DNA of 64,000 nt from Eutreptiella sp. 'Long Island Sound 2002' (taxonomy: Eukaryota > Euglenozoa > Euglenophyceae > Eutreptiales > Eutreptiaceae), in contig OZ038392.1 of assembly GCA_964036045.1 (NCBI GenBank), forward strand, positions 18,218,612 to 18,282,611, read 5' to 3'. The translations under genes and the position numbers were made by a program. Under the pieces are notes generated by a model, which was not told the origin of the DNA, did not search any database, and saw nothing but the letters and a program-made list of their open reading frames with translations. The number at the start of each line of letters is the position of its first letter. The first letter of the stretch is position 1. Below, in pieces: positions 40,501 to 50,640 of the stretch.

Positions 40501-43500
40501 TTTAGACCACTTATTGGACCCTCTATGCCCCGTAATCACCCGTTTTGACCCCCGGAGGGGGGCCGGTGGGTCATTTGTGCTGGGGATAGCCCGAAGGGGA
40601 CTTAGAGAAAATCGGTCCGGGGGGTCAAAAATTTAAAAATCTGAAATCGATTTTTTTCACATTCTAACCATCTAATGTGATAGAAAATCATGTTTAGACC
40701 CCTTAGTGGACCCTCTATGCCCTGTAATCACCCGCTTTGACCCCCGGAGTGGGGCCGGTGGGTCATTTGTGCTGGGGATAGCCCGGAGGGGACTTAGAGA
40801 AAATCGGTCCGGGGGGTCAAAAATCTAAAAATCTGAAATCGAAATTTTTGACTTTCTAACCATGAAATGTGATAGAAAATCATGTTTAGACCACTTATCG
40901 GACCCCCTATGCCCCGTAATCACCCGTTTTGACGCCCGGAGGCGGGTCGGTGGGTCATTTGTGGTGGGGATAGCCCGAAGGCGACTTTGGGCTATGCCGG
41001 GGGTGGGGAAAATAGGTTCAAGGCATCAAAAATCGGAAAATCTGAAATCGATTTTTTTGACTTTCTAACCATCAAATGTGATAGAAAATCATGTTTAGAC
41101 CACCTATTGGACCCTCCATGCCCCGTAATCACCTGTTTTGAACCCCGGACGGGGGCCGGTGGGTCGTTTGTGCTGGGGATAGCCCGAAGGGGACTTAGAG
41201 AAAATCGGTCCGGGGGGTCAAAAATCGAAAAATCTGAAATCGATTTTTTTGACTTTCTAACCCTGAAATGTGATAGAAAATCATGTTGAGACCACTTATT
41301 GGACCCTCTATGCCCCGTAATCACCCGTTTTGACCCCTGGAGGGGGGCCGGTGGGTCATTTGTGCTGGGGATAGCCCGAAGGCGACTTAGAGAAAATCGG
41401 TTCAAGGCATCAAAAATCGAAAAATGTGAAATCGATTTTTTTGACTTTCTAACCATCAAATGTGATGGAAAATCATGTTTAGACCACTTATCGGACCCTC
41501 TATGCCCCACAATCACCCATTTTGACCCCTGGAGGGGGGCTGGTGGGTCATTTGTGCTGGGGATAGCCCGAAGGGGACTTAGAGAAAATCGGTCCGGGGG
41601 GTCAAAAATCTAAAAATCTGAAATCGAATTTTTTGACTTTCTAAACATCTAATGTGATAGAAAAACATGTTTAGAACACTTATTGGACCCTCTATGCCCC
41701 GTAATCCCCCATTTTGACCCCCGGAGTGGGGCCGGTGGGTCATTTGTGCTGGGGATAGCCCGAAGGGGACTTAGAGAATATCGGTCCGGGGGGTCAAAAA
41801 TCTAAAAATCTGAAATCGATTTTTTTGACTTTCTAACCATCTAATGTGATAGAAAATCATGTTTAGACCCCTTAGTGGACCCTCTATGCCCCGTAATCAC
41901 CCGCTTTGACCCCCGGAGTGGGGCCAGTGGGTCATTTGTGCTGGGGATAGCCCGAAGGGGACTTAGAGAATATCGGTCCGGGGGGTCAAAAATCGAAAAT
42001 CCGAAATCGATTTTTTTCACGTTCTAACCATCTAATGTGATGGAAAATCATGTTTAGACCATTTATCGGACCCCCTATGCCCCGTAATCACCCATTTTGA
42101 CCCCCGGAAGCGGGTCGGTGGGTCATTTGTGGTGGGGATAGCCCGAAGGCGACTTTGGGCTATGCCGGGGGTGGGGAAAATAGGTTCAAGGCATCAAAAA
42201 TCGAAAAATCTGAAATCGATTTTTTTGACTTTCTAATCATCAAATGTGATGGAAAATCATGTTTAGACCACTTATTGCACCCTCTATGCCCCGTAATCAC
42301 CTGTTTTGAACCCCAGAGTGGGGCCGGTGGGCCATTTGTGCTGGGAATAGCCCGAAGGGGACTTAGAGAATATCGGTCCGGGGGGTCAAAAATCTGAAAA
42401 TCTGAAATCGAAAATTTTGACTTTCTAACCCTCAAATGTGATGGAAAATCATGTTTAGACCACTTATCGGACCCTCTATGCCCCGGAATCACCCATTTTG
42501 ACCCCTGGAGGGGGGCCGGTGGGTCCTTTGTGCTGGGGAGAGCCCGAAGGGGACTTAGAGAATATCGGTCCGGGTGGTCAAAAATCGAAAAATCTGAAAT
42601 CGATTTATTTGACTTTCTAACCGTCAAATGTGATAGAAAATCATGTTCAGACCACTTATTGGACCATCTATGCCCCGGAGGGGGGCCAGTGGGTCATTTG
42701 TGCTGGGGATAGCCTGAAGGGGACTTAGAGAATATTGGTCCGGGGGGTCAAAAATCGAAAAATCTGAAATCGAATTTTTTGACTTTGTAAACATCTAATG
42801 TGATAGAAAATCATGTTTAGACCACTTATTGCACCCTCTATGGCCCGTAATCACCCGTTTTGACCCCCGGAGGGGGGCCGTTGGGTCATTTGTGTTGGCG
42901 ATAGCCCGAAGGGGACTTAGAGAATATCGGTCCCGGGGGTCAAAAATCTAAAAATCTGAAATCGATTTTTTTGACTTTCTAACCATCAAATGTGATAGAA
43001 AATCATGTTTAGACCACTTATCGGACCCCCTCTGCCCCGTAATCACCCGTTTTGACCCCCGGAAGCGGGTCGGTGGGTCATTTGTGGTGGGGATAGCCCG
43101 AAGGCGACTTCGGGCTATGCCGGGGGTGGGGAAAATAGGTTCAAGGCATCAAAAATCGAAAAATCTGAAATCGAAATTTTGGACGTTCTAACCATCTAAT
43201 GTGATAGAAAATCATGTTTAGAACACTTATTGGACCCTCTATGCCCCGTAATCACCCATTTTGACCCCCGGAGGGGGGCCGGTGGGTCATTTGTGCTGGG
43301 GATAGCCCCAAGGGGACTTAGAGAATATCGGTCCGGGGGGTCAAAAATCGAAAAATCTGAAATCAATTTTTTTCACATTCTAACCCTCTAATGAGATAGA
43401 AAATCATGTTTAGACCACTTATCGGACGCCCTATGCCCCGTAATCACCCGTTTTGACCCCCGGAAGCGGGCCGGTGGGTCATTTGTGCTGGGGATAGCCC

Positions 43501-45274
43501 GAAGGGGACTTAGAGAAAATCGGTCCGGGGGGTCAAAAATCGAAAAATCTGAAATCGATTTTTTTGACTTTCTAACCATGAAATGTGATAGAAAAACATG
43601 TTTAAACCATTTATTGGACCCTCTATGCCCCGCAATCACCCATTTTGACCCCCGGAGGGGGGCCGGTGGGTCATTTGTGCTGGGGACAGCCCGAAGGGGA
43701 CTTACAGAAAATCGGTCCGGGGGGTCAAAAATCGAAAATTCTGAAATCGAAAATTTTGACTTTCTAACCATCTAATGTGATAGAAAAACATGTTTAGACC
43801 TCTTATCGGACCCTCTATGCCCCGTAGTCACCCGTTTTGACCCCCAGGGGGCCGGTGGGTAATTTGTGGTGACGACAGCCTGAGGGCGACTTTGGGCTAT
43901 GCCGAGGATGGGGAAAATAGGTTGAAGGCATCAAAAATCGAATAAATGTGAAATCGATTTTTTTGACTTTCTAACCATCTAATGTGATAGAAAATCATGT
44001 TCAGACCACTTATCGGACCCTCTATGCCCCGTAATCACCCGTCTTGACCACCAGAGGGGGGCCAGTGGGTCGTTTGCGGTGGGGATAGCCCGAAGGGGAC
44101 TTCGGGCTATGCCGGGGGTGGGGAAAATAGGTTCAAGGCATCAAAAAACGAAAAATCTGAAATCGAATTTTTTGACTTTCTAACCATGAAATGTGATAGA
44201 GAATAATGTTTAGACCACCTATTGCACCCTCTATGCCCCGTAATCACCCATTTTGACCCCCGGAGGCGGGCCGGTGGGTCATTTGTGCTGGGGATAGCCC
44301 GAAGGCGACTTTGAGCTATGCCGGGGGTGGGGAAAATAGGTTCAAGGCATCAAAAATCGAAAAATCTGAAATCGATTTTTTTGACTTTCTAACCATCCAA
44401 TGTGATAGAAAATCATGTTTAGACCACCTATCGGACCCTCTATGCCCCGCAATCACCTGTTTTGACCCCCGGAGGGGGGCCGGTGGGTCATTTGTGCTGG
44501 GGATAGCCCGAAGGGGACTGAGAGAATATCGGTCCAGGGGGTCAAAAATCGAAAATCTGAAATCGACTTTTTTCACATTCTAACCATCTAATGTGATAGA
44601 AAATCATGTTTAGACCACTTATCGGACCCTCTATGCCCCGTAATCACCCGTTTTGACCCCCACAGGGGGGCCAGTGGGTCATTTGTAGTGGGGATAGCCC
44701 GGAGGGGACTTCGGGCTATGCCGGGGGTGGGGAAAATAGGTTCAAGGCATCAAAAATCGAAAAATCTGAAATCGAAGTTTTTGACGTTCTAACCATCTAA
44801 TGTGATAGAAAATCATGTTTAGACCACTTATTGGACCCTCTATGCCCCGTAATCACCTGTCTTAACCCCCAGAGGGGGGCCGGTGGGTCATTTGTGCTGG
44901 GGATAGCCCGAAGGGGACTTAGAGAATATCGGTCCGGGGGGTCAAAAATCGAAAAATCTGAAATCGATTTCTTTGACTTTCTAACCATCAAATGTGATAG
45001 AAAATCATGTTTAGACCACTTATTGCACCCTCTATGCCCCGTAATCACCCGTTTTGACCCCCGGAAGCGGGCCGGTGGGTCATTTGTGCTGGGGATAGCC
45101 TGAAGGGGACTTAGAGAAAATCGGTCCGGGGGGTCAAAAATCGAAAAAATCTGAAATCGATTTCTTTGACTTTCTAACCATCTAATGTGATAGAAAATCA
45201 TGTTTAGACCACTTATTGGACCCTCTATGCCCCGTATCGCCCCTTTTGACCGGCGGGTCATTTGTGCTGGTGAC

Positions 45275-45371
45275 CTTGTTTTCCCCGTAATCACCTATTA
45301 TGCCATGGGAGGGGTTGTACATTCTACAAGGTCACTCTGGCGAGGTGGACTTGCCGAAGGCAATACAATTC
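45275..45371. other. Right edge of the satellite array
   Basis: After the last degraded monomer, a short echo of the satellite (CCCCGTAATCACCTATTA, 45283-45300) is followed by about 70 bp of unique sequence. There is no element end or target duplication. No gene is seen. Confidence 0.5.
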
Positions 45372-46115
45372 GAATTTTTCCGGTGCTAGAGGCATTTTCA
45401 GCCAAACCATCCAGAGACAGAAAAGGTGAAGAATAAAAATGTGCATCCAATGCAACAGGTTTCGCTGGACTTTGAGCTGCCCAGCGTGTTTTATTGCCAT
45501 TTTGGTGCTGAAAACAGCCTTGAAGAGGCTAAAAATAATGCAAAACAGCCAAACAAGCAGACGGGTCAAAAATATTTGGGCGAACACCGTGGTTTGAATC
45601 GGGATTACAATAGCTCAAAGCGATCGCAGAGCAATTGCGCATCACCCGAACCACGTTTCATGCAATTTCGAGCCATCTAGCCAGTTTTATGGCCAATTTA
45701 CTGCCAAAATTGGCTGAAATCAGACCCAGGCAGCCGAAATCTGCCAAGAATTGCAATTTTCCTGTGCTACGGGAATTTTTCAGCGACAACAGCCGGCGAC
45801 CTAAACGTTAAAGAATCAAAATGTGCATCTGATGCATCCGGTTTCGTGCAATTTTTGAGCCGTGTAGCGCGTTTTATGGCCATTTGTGTGCCCAAAACAG
45901 GCTTGAAAAGGCTGAAAACAGCCCGGAACAACCAAGCAAGCAGACAGGTCACAATTGTTTGTGCGAACACCGCGTCTCGAAATTGTGCTTCCAATAGCTC
46001 AAAAACAACCGGAAAGCAGTTGTGCATCGCCTGAACCAAGTTTCGTGCAGTTTTTGAGCCGTCTAGCCCGTTGTATGGCCAATTTGCTGTCGAAATTGGC
46101 CAAAAACACCCCCAA
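45372..46115 (+). repeat. Two direct copies of a ~380-bp dispersed repeat
   Basis: Copy 1 (about 45372-45735) and copy 2 (about 45754-46115) are offset by about 381 bp. They share, in order, GTGCTA near the start, AATGTGCATC..ATGCA, GTTTCG, TTTTATGGCCA, CAAGCAGAC, GCGAACACCG, CAATAGCTCAAA, CACC/GCCTGAACCA.GTTTCGTGCA and GAGCC.TCTAGCC. Divergence is considerable. Short frames inside do not match between copies, which argues against coding. Confidence 0.75.
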
Positions 46116-46300
46116 GCATCCCGACATCAACCCCAAAATGAAAATTTAGAATCCTTCCCAGCTCGGTACTATTGTTAAGTCTTCAAGACGCGAATACCCC
46201 CCAAAAAGCCTAGGGTGTCGTTTCGCCCGCCCTTGATCTCACAACCTCTGGCGAGGTGAATTCTGAATTTCGGGGCTGATTTCGAGCTCCCTCGGGCTGA

Positions 46301-46466
46301 ATTCAGCCATTTTCGGCAGTAAATCGGCCATGAGCTAGACGGCTCAAAATTGCACGAAACTTGTTTCAGGTGATGCACAATTGCTCTGCGGTCGTCTTGA
46401 GCTACCGGGATCACAATTTCGAGCAATGGTGTTAGCACAAATAATATTGACCTGTCTGCTGCTTGC
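46301..46466 (-). repeat. Inverted partial third copy of the same repeat
   Basis: The reverse complement of this segment matches 45936-46110: AGCAGACAGGTCA, TTGTGC.AACACC, TCGAAATTGTG, AGCTCAA, GCAGAGCAATTGTGCATCACCTGAA (seen in pieces), AGTTTCGTGCA and GAGCCGTCTAGC. With copy 2 it makes a foldback of ~170-bp arms around a ~190-bp centre (46116-46300). This could be a MITE-like or foldback arrangement, or simply an inverted insertion. No terminal motifs were identified. Confidence 0.7.
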
Positions 46467-46482
46467 TGCTGCTGCTGCTTGC
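46455..46482. repeat. Short CTG/GCT trinucleotide tract
   Basis: CTGCTGCTTGCTGCTGCTGCTGCTTGCC is an imperfect triplet run at the end of the inverted repeat copy. Confidence 0.8.
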
Positions 46483-46551
46483 CAAAATACATAGCTCATC
46501 TACTGGACCTAAAAATGGTTGGAAAACCTCAACTGGGAGAGCCAGCTCGGT

Positions 46552-46614
46552 GAACAGATCCCTATGCCACACACCCAAGCAGGCTAATCCTATCCCCTCA
46601 CCCCTGGGACAATA
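46552..46614. repeat. 63-bp dispersed repeat, copy 1
   Basis: The segment GAACAGATCC...GGGACAATA matches 47361-47423 at 57 of 63 positions without gaps. On the minus strand both copies read as CYCPRG.G.GLAC.GVW..DLF, but five residues differ for only six base changes. The conservation therefore looks like a DNA repeat, not a selected peptide. Confidence 0.8.
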
Positions 46615-46656
46615 GCATCCAGGCAGAACAAGGCCTGGCGGCCTGATCCCTCCCAC

Positions 46657-46849
46657 CAGCGCTGGAAGGCGGCATTGGATGCCTTGTGCGGTCCTGCTGA
46701 CCAGCGTGTGCCCCTTGGTACATCCATTCATCGGCGCCCACCTTCCCGTCCTCCATAATCTGTGCCACCAGGAACGGCTTGGCCGCCGGGGACATGTGCC
46801 ACAGGCAATCCACCACCCAGTAGATGAAGTGGCCTACTTTGTGTTCGCT
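46657..46849 (-). CDS. Possible single exon, unrecognised (weak)
   Basis: On the minus strand this segment is open and bounded by splice-like signals. Upstream is a pyrimidine-rich stretch ending in CCAG just before CGAACACAAAG, and the downstream end is GCGCTG followed by GTGGGA. The translation includes VGHFIYWVVDCLWHMSPA and MEDGKVGADEW, which read like ordinary protein, unlike the surrounding low-complexity frames. I do not recognise a family. No second exon could be linked, and the flank contains the 63-bp repeat. This may be a gene fragment or chance. Confidence 0.15.
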
Positions 46850-46982
46850 GGCAATGATGGCAGGGAGCAGCAGTGGTGGAGAGGCCTGAAGGGGAGGGAA
46901 GGGAAGGCAGGGCAGGGAAGGTAAAGGAGGCGGAGGGAGAGCGGGCGTGGATTGTGCACTCGAGGGGCATGCTGCAAACACT

Positions 46983-47360
46983 TGACACCCATCGCAACTG
47001 ACGGCCCATGGCTACGCCAGTGGTTGGCTCTGTTGGAACATAGGAAATGCAATTTGAGTGTTGGACTCTGAGGACTACAGATCGGGCAGTGTGTGACAAG
47101 TGTTGAACGATGGAAAACACAATTTCAGCTGTGAAGGGCATCATTGCATAACTGCAAAGGGAAGGAGGTGGCCAAATCACAGCAAGTAAAGGCTGTCAAC
47201 ATGGGGGACAACTTTGTGGGCTGGGGAGCTCTGATGCCCAGGCCCGGCTGCACGTTAGTTCGGGCTTTGGATTCAGGCCATTTCTTCTGAGTCCGTAGGG
47301 GGTACGAGGATTGGAAGGGGACTTGGGGGCGGAAGCCTTGCAAAAAGCACTCAAACACCT
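46983..47360. other. Unassigned sequence
   Basis: No gene, RNA or repeat is recognised. Frames here are short and change between strands without splice-like continuity. Confidence 0.4.
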
Positions 47361-47423
47361 GAACAGATCCTTATCCCACACACCCGAGCAGGCTAATCCG
47401 AGCCCCCCACCCCTGGGACAATA
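47361..47423. repeat. 63-bp dispersed repeat, copy 2
   Basis: Partner of 46552-46614 in the same orientation, 809 bp away, with six substitutions and no gap. Confidence 0.8.
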
Positions 47424-47617
47424 ACACTGTGTGCCAAGTCCAAGAGCATGTACAATCCCGAATGGACTAGCACCACAGGCAAATAACGTGAAGGATCGGC
47501 TGGGGTGGAACGAAATGGGCAGATGGTGTAGCCATGACCAGCTTCTCCCTCCAGGGAAACGACTCATTTGGCCCATACTCGGGGAATGCCAACAATATGC
47601 ATGGCCTGGCAAGGAGC

Positions 47618-48057
47618 AGTATGGTACGGTATGGTACGCTACGGCACAGCATGGAACGGTACAGCACGCAGCACGGTACGGTGCGGTGCGGTACGGTACG
47701 GTACGGTACGGTACGTCACATGAGGCGACGCGACGGGATGCCACGCCACACCACGCCATGCCACGTATCGTACCGTATTGTACCGTACCGTACCGTACCG
47801 TACCGTACCGTACCGTACCGTACCGTACCGTACCGTACCGTACTGTACCGTACCGTACCGTACCGTACCGTACGCTATGTAGCTTGCAGTACGGTATGGT
47901 ACGGTACGGTACGGTACGGTACGGTACAGTACGGTACGGTACGGTACGGTACGGTACGGTACGGCACGGTACGGTACGGTACGGTACGGCACGGTACAGT
48001 ACGGTACGGTACGGTACGGTGTGGTACGGTACGGTACGGTACGGTGTGGTACGGTAC
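47618..48057. repeat. ACGGT/ACCGT pentanucleotide array with inverted arms
   Basis: Block 1 (47618-47715) is GGTAC-phase. A degenerate centre of 50 bp (47716-47765) follows. Block 2 (47766-47873) is the reverse-complement phase CCGTA. A 14-bp spacer GCTATGTAGCTTGC (about 47874-47887) then leads to GGTAC-phase again (47888-48057). Blocks 2 and 3 are mutual reverse complements over about 100 bp, so they can fold into a long hairpin. All long frames (VPYRT-type peptides on both strands) are products of the 5-bp period. Confidence 0.95.
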
Positions 48058-48607
48058 GGTAAGGTAAGGTAAGGTAGTTTAAGGTAAGGTAAGGTAAGGT
48101 AAGGTAAGGTAAGGTAAGGTAAGGTAAGGTAAGGTAAGGTAAGGTAAGGTAAGGTAAGGTAAGGTAAGGTAAGGTAAGGTAAGGTAAGGTAAGGTAAGGT
48201 AAGGTAAGGTAAGGTAAGGTAAGGTAAGGTAAGGTAAGGTAAGGTAAGGTAAGGTAAGGTAAGGTAAGGTAAGGTAAGGTAAGGTAAGGTAAGGTAAGGT
48301 AAGGTAAGGTAAGGTAAGGTAAGGTAAGGTAAGGTAAGGTAAGGTAAGGTAAGGTAAGGTAAGGTAAGGTAAGGTAAGGTAAGGTAAGGTAAGGTAAGGT
48401 AAGGTAAGGTAAGGTAAGGTAAGGTAAGGTAAGGTAAGGTAAGGTAAGGTAAGGTAAGGTAAGGTAAGGTAAGGTAAGGTAAGGTAAGGTAAGGTAAGGT
48501 AAGGTAAGGTAAGGTAAGGTAAGGTAAGGTAAGGTAAGGTAAGGTAAGGTAAGGTAAGGTAAGGTAAGGTAAGGTAAGGTAAGGTAAGGTAAGGTAAGGT
48601 AAGGTAA
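48058..48607. repeat. AAGGT pentanucleotide array, 105 perfect units
   Basis: AAGGT units run from about 48058. After one interruption (AAGGTAGTTT, 48071-48080) there are 105 perfect copies (48081-48605, 525 bp). The plus strand is all purine plus T, with none of the ACGGT phase left. Perfect identity over 525 bp indicates recent expansion. The 192-residue minus frame (LTLPY repeats) is not a gene. Confidence 0.97.
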
Positions 48608-49215
48608 ACTAATATACGGTACGGTACGGTACGGTACGGTACGGTGCGGTGCGGCACCGGTACCAGTACCGTTACCGTTACGTTACGTTACGTTACATTC
48701 GTTACTTTACAGTGCAGTGCAGTGCAGTGCAGTGCAGTGCAGTGCCGTGCCGTGCGGTACCGTACTGTACCGCACTGCACTGCACCGCACCGCACCGCAC
48801 CGCACCGCACCGCACCGCACCGTACCGTACCGTACCGTACCGTACCATACTGTACCGTACCGTACCGTACCGTACCGTACCGTACCGTACCGTACCGTAC
48901 TGTACTGTACCGTACCGTACCGTACCGTACCGTACCGTACCGTACCGTACCGTACCGTACCGTACCGTACCGTACCGTACCGTACCGTACCGTATCGTAC
49001 CGTACCGTACCGTACCGTACCGTACCGTACAATACAGTACAGTACATTACAATGCATTACAGTACAGTACAGTACGGTACAGTTTGGTACGGTACGGTAC
49101 GGTACGGTACGGTACGGTACGGTACGGTACGGTACGGTACGGTACAGTAGAGTACAGTACAGTACAGCACAACACAGTGCAGTAAAGTACAGTACAGTAC
49201 CATACCGTACCGTAC
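48608..49215. repeat. Mixed pentanucleotide arrays with stepwise unit change
   Basis: Successive blocks are ACGGT (48614-48650), CGTTA (about 48665-48695), AGTGC (48713-48745), CGCAC (about 48765-48822), CGTAC (48822-49030), AGTAC (49031-49073), GGTAC (49074-49145) and AGTAC again (49146-49200). Neighbouring blocks usually differ from each other by one base of the pentamer. The CGTAC and GGTAC blocks are reverse complements around a ~45-bp AGTAC/ATTAC centre and form a second possible long hairpin. Confidence 0.92.
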
Positions 49216-49335
49216 CGTACCCAACTCAACCCGACCCAACCCGACCCGACCCGACCTGACCCGACACGAGACGAGACGGCACAACCCGACACGACACAAC
49301 ACGACACAACATGGCATGACATTAAATTGCATTGC
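49216..49335. repeat. Degenerate CCGAC/ACACG pentamer tail
   Basis: CCCAACTCAACCCGACC-like and then GACACGACACAACACGACAC-like units continue the 5-bp period with increasing divergence and end near 49335. Confidence 0.8.
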
Positions 49336-49365
49336 GGTACAATAGAGTACATTGCATTGCATTGC

Positions 49366-49697
49366 AGCCGGATCGCAGCCCAATGCCAGCCCGATCGACC
49401 CAAGTCCGATGCCAGCCCGATGCCAGCCCGGTGCCAGCCCGATGCGAGCCCGATCCAAACATAATCCAAGCCAGATCCCAGCCCGATGCCAGCCTGATCT
49501 CAGCCCAGTCCGAGCCTAATGTCGACCCGATCCCAGCCTGATGCCAGCCAATGCCGACCCGATGCCAGCCCGATCCCAGACCGATCGCAGCCTGATGCCA
49601 GCCTGATGCCAGCCGGATGTTAGCCCGATGAGAATGCAGTGCCAGCCCGATCCCAGCCCGATCCCAGCCCGATGACAGCCCGATGACAGTCCGACCC
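49366..49697. repeat. 11-bp minisatellite (GATGCCAGCCC)
   Basis: About 30 imperfect copies of GATGCCAGCCC / GATCCCAGCCC lie head to tail. The minus-strand translation reads GWHRAGIGLAS because three units make 33 bp. It is not a gene. It sits directly after the pentamer arrays. Confidence 0.9.
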
Positions 49698-49947
49698 TAG
49701 CTTCAAGGGGGTGTGACATACGCGAGGCCAGGAATGGTCAAACTATTCTCGGTGCGCCCAAAAAATCTGCAAGGGCTTTCCATCAAGTGTCCTTGTAGCA
49801 ACTTGTTGCATAGCTGCTTGGGCTGTGAAAATGACAGTGGCATTAGATCCCAAGAGGGTGATCAAGGCTGGCACAAGTCCCAGGAGTTGCACCAATCAAT
49901 TGGCAACCCCAGTGTACCTCCCCCCTCCGCCACTGCACGGCACCCTG
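49698..49947. other. Unassigned sequence
   Basis: A short non-repetitive stretch between the minisatellite and the next tandem repeat. Nothing is recognised. Confidence 0.4.
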
Positions 49948-50640
49948 CTGAACAGGACCCGAAGGGACTTGCAAAAGTTGCTGTTAGGACTAGGTGAGCC
50001 ATTTTACATAGGGAGTTTGGTCACAGCAGCTGCCCTGGCCCTTTCTGAGTAGCCATGGTGGTTGTGAGACTCCTGGACGGCTGTACAACAGTGCCCACCC
50101 ATCATAGGTAGTCCTATTGTCTCCAAATGAACACCCGAACCCTCCTGGACGAAATCTAAAGTGTTCTGGAAAAATATATGTTTTGACGTGGCGACTACAA
50201 TCCATTTTACATACGGATTGGTCATTGCGGCGGTCTCGGCCCTTTCTGGGTGGCCATCGCTGCTGTAAGGCGCAGCCAGACAGCACTATATACGTCCTTA
50301 CACATCTCCAAGGAGTCCTCACCTGAACCTTGCTGGACGGGACCCGGAGGATTCTGGAGACGTGCATTTCCAGACTTGGTGAGTACCTGTTGTTTTACCC
50401 TTGGATTTTGGACAAAGCGTCTGTCTTGGCCCTTTCTAAGGGGCCAACACGGCTACAAGACGCACCTGTATGGAGCTACAAGTGTCGCCACGCACCGCTA
50501 AGTCTTATTGTCACCAAAGCCTCATTTCTCCTGGACGGGACCCGGAGAGTTCTGTAAAAATCCATTATTCATATTGGTGATTACTTGCCATTTTACATAG
50601 TGATTTTGGTCACTTCGGATGCCTCGGCACGTCCAAGGGG
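49948..50640 (+). repeat. Diverged tandem repeat, period 188-198 bp, about 3.5 copies
   Basis: Units start near 49948 (CTGAACAGGACCC), 50145 (CTGGACGAAATC), 50333 (CTGGACGGGACCCGGAGGAT) and 50531 (CTGGACGGGACCCGGAGAGT). Each contains TTCTGG/TTCTGTAA, CATTTTACATA or GTTTTACCC, GGTCA, GGCCCTTTCT and CTGTAAG.CGCA-like boxes in the same order. It is unrelated in sequence to the two satellites but has the same unit length. Confidence 0.8.

Larger units (their letters stand above)
1048..45270. repeat. 44-kb satellite array, 192-bp basic monomer
   Basis: Roughly 225 monomers run without interruption. Landmark boxes, in order, are CTAACCATCTAATGTGATAG, ATCATGTTTAGACCACTTAT, TGCCCCGTAATCACC, TTTTGACCCCCGG, GGGTCATTTGTGCTGGGGAT, AGCCCGAAGGGGACTTAGAG, CCGGGGGGTCAAAAATCG and GAAATCGATTTTTTT. 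Three length classes are visible. The main one is 192 bp. A ~209-bp class has GGGCTATGCCGGGGGTGGGG and neighbouring bases in place of the ACTTAGAG segment. A ~165-bp class is shortened at GGGAAATCGCGAAACATCCG. The T-run is followed by GACTTTCTAAC, CACATTCTAAC or GGATTCTAAC. Because 192 is 64 codons, several frames stay open over many monomers on both strands; the translations mirror the DNA repeat and are not evidence for protein. The last monomer decays from about 45230. Confidence 0.97.

Noticed and set aside
1048-45270. Dozens of open frames of 60-268 codons on both strands in the satellite
   Set aside because: They repeat with the 192-bp monomer (64 codons), occur simultaneously on both strands, and open or close with one T/A variant. 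They are a by-product of the period, not genes.
1048-45270. CRISPR-like array
   Set aside because: Repeats are ~192 bp and directly abutting, with no unique spacers, and there are no cas genes.
46552-47423. Conserved peptide CYCPRG.G.GLAC.GVW..DLF as a protein domain
   Set aside because: Five residue changes from six base changes between the copies: no sign of protein-level constraint, better explained as a DNA repeat.
47618-49300. Long frames with VPYRT, LTLPY or YGTVR repeats
   Set aside because: Any 5-bp repeat without a stop gives a five-residue peptide in every frame. Frames overlap on both strands.
49366-49719. Minus-strand frames with GWHRAGIGLAS repeats
   Set aside because: Translation of an 11-bp minisatellite (33 bp equals 11 codons).
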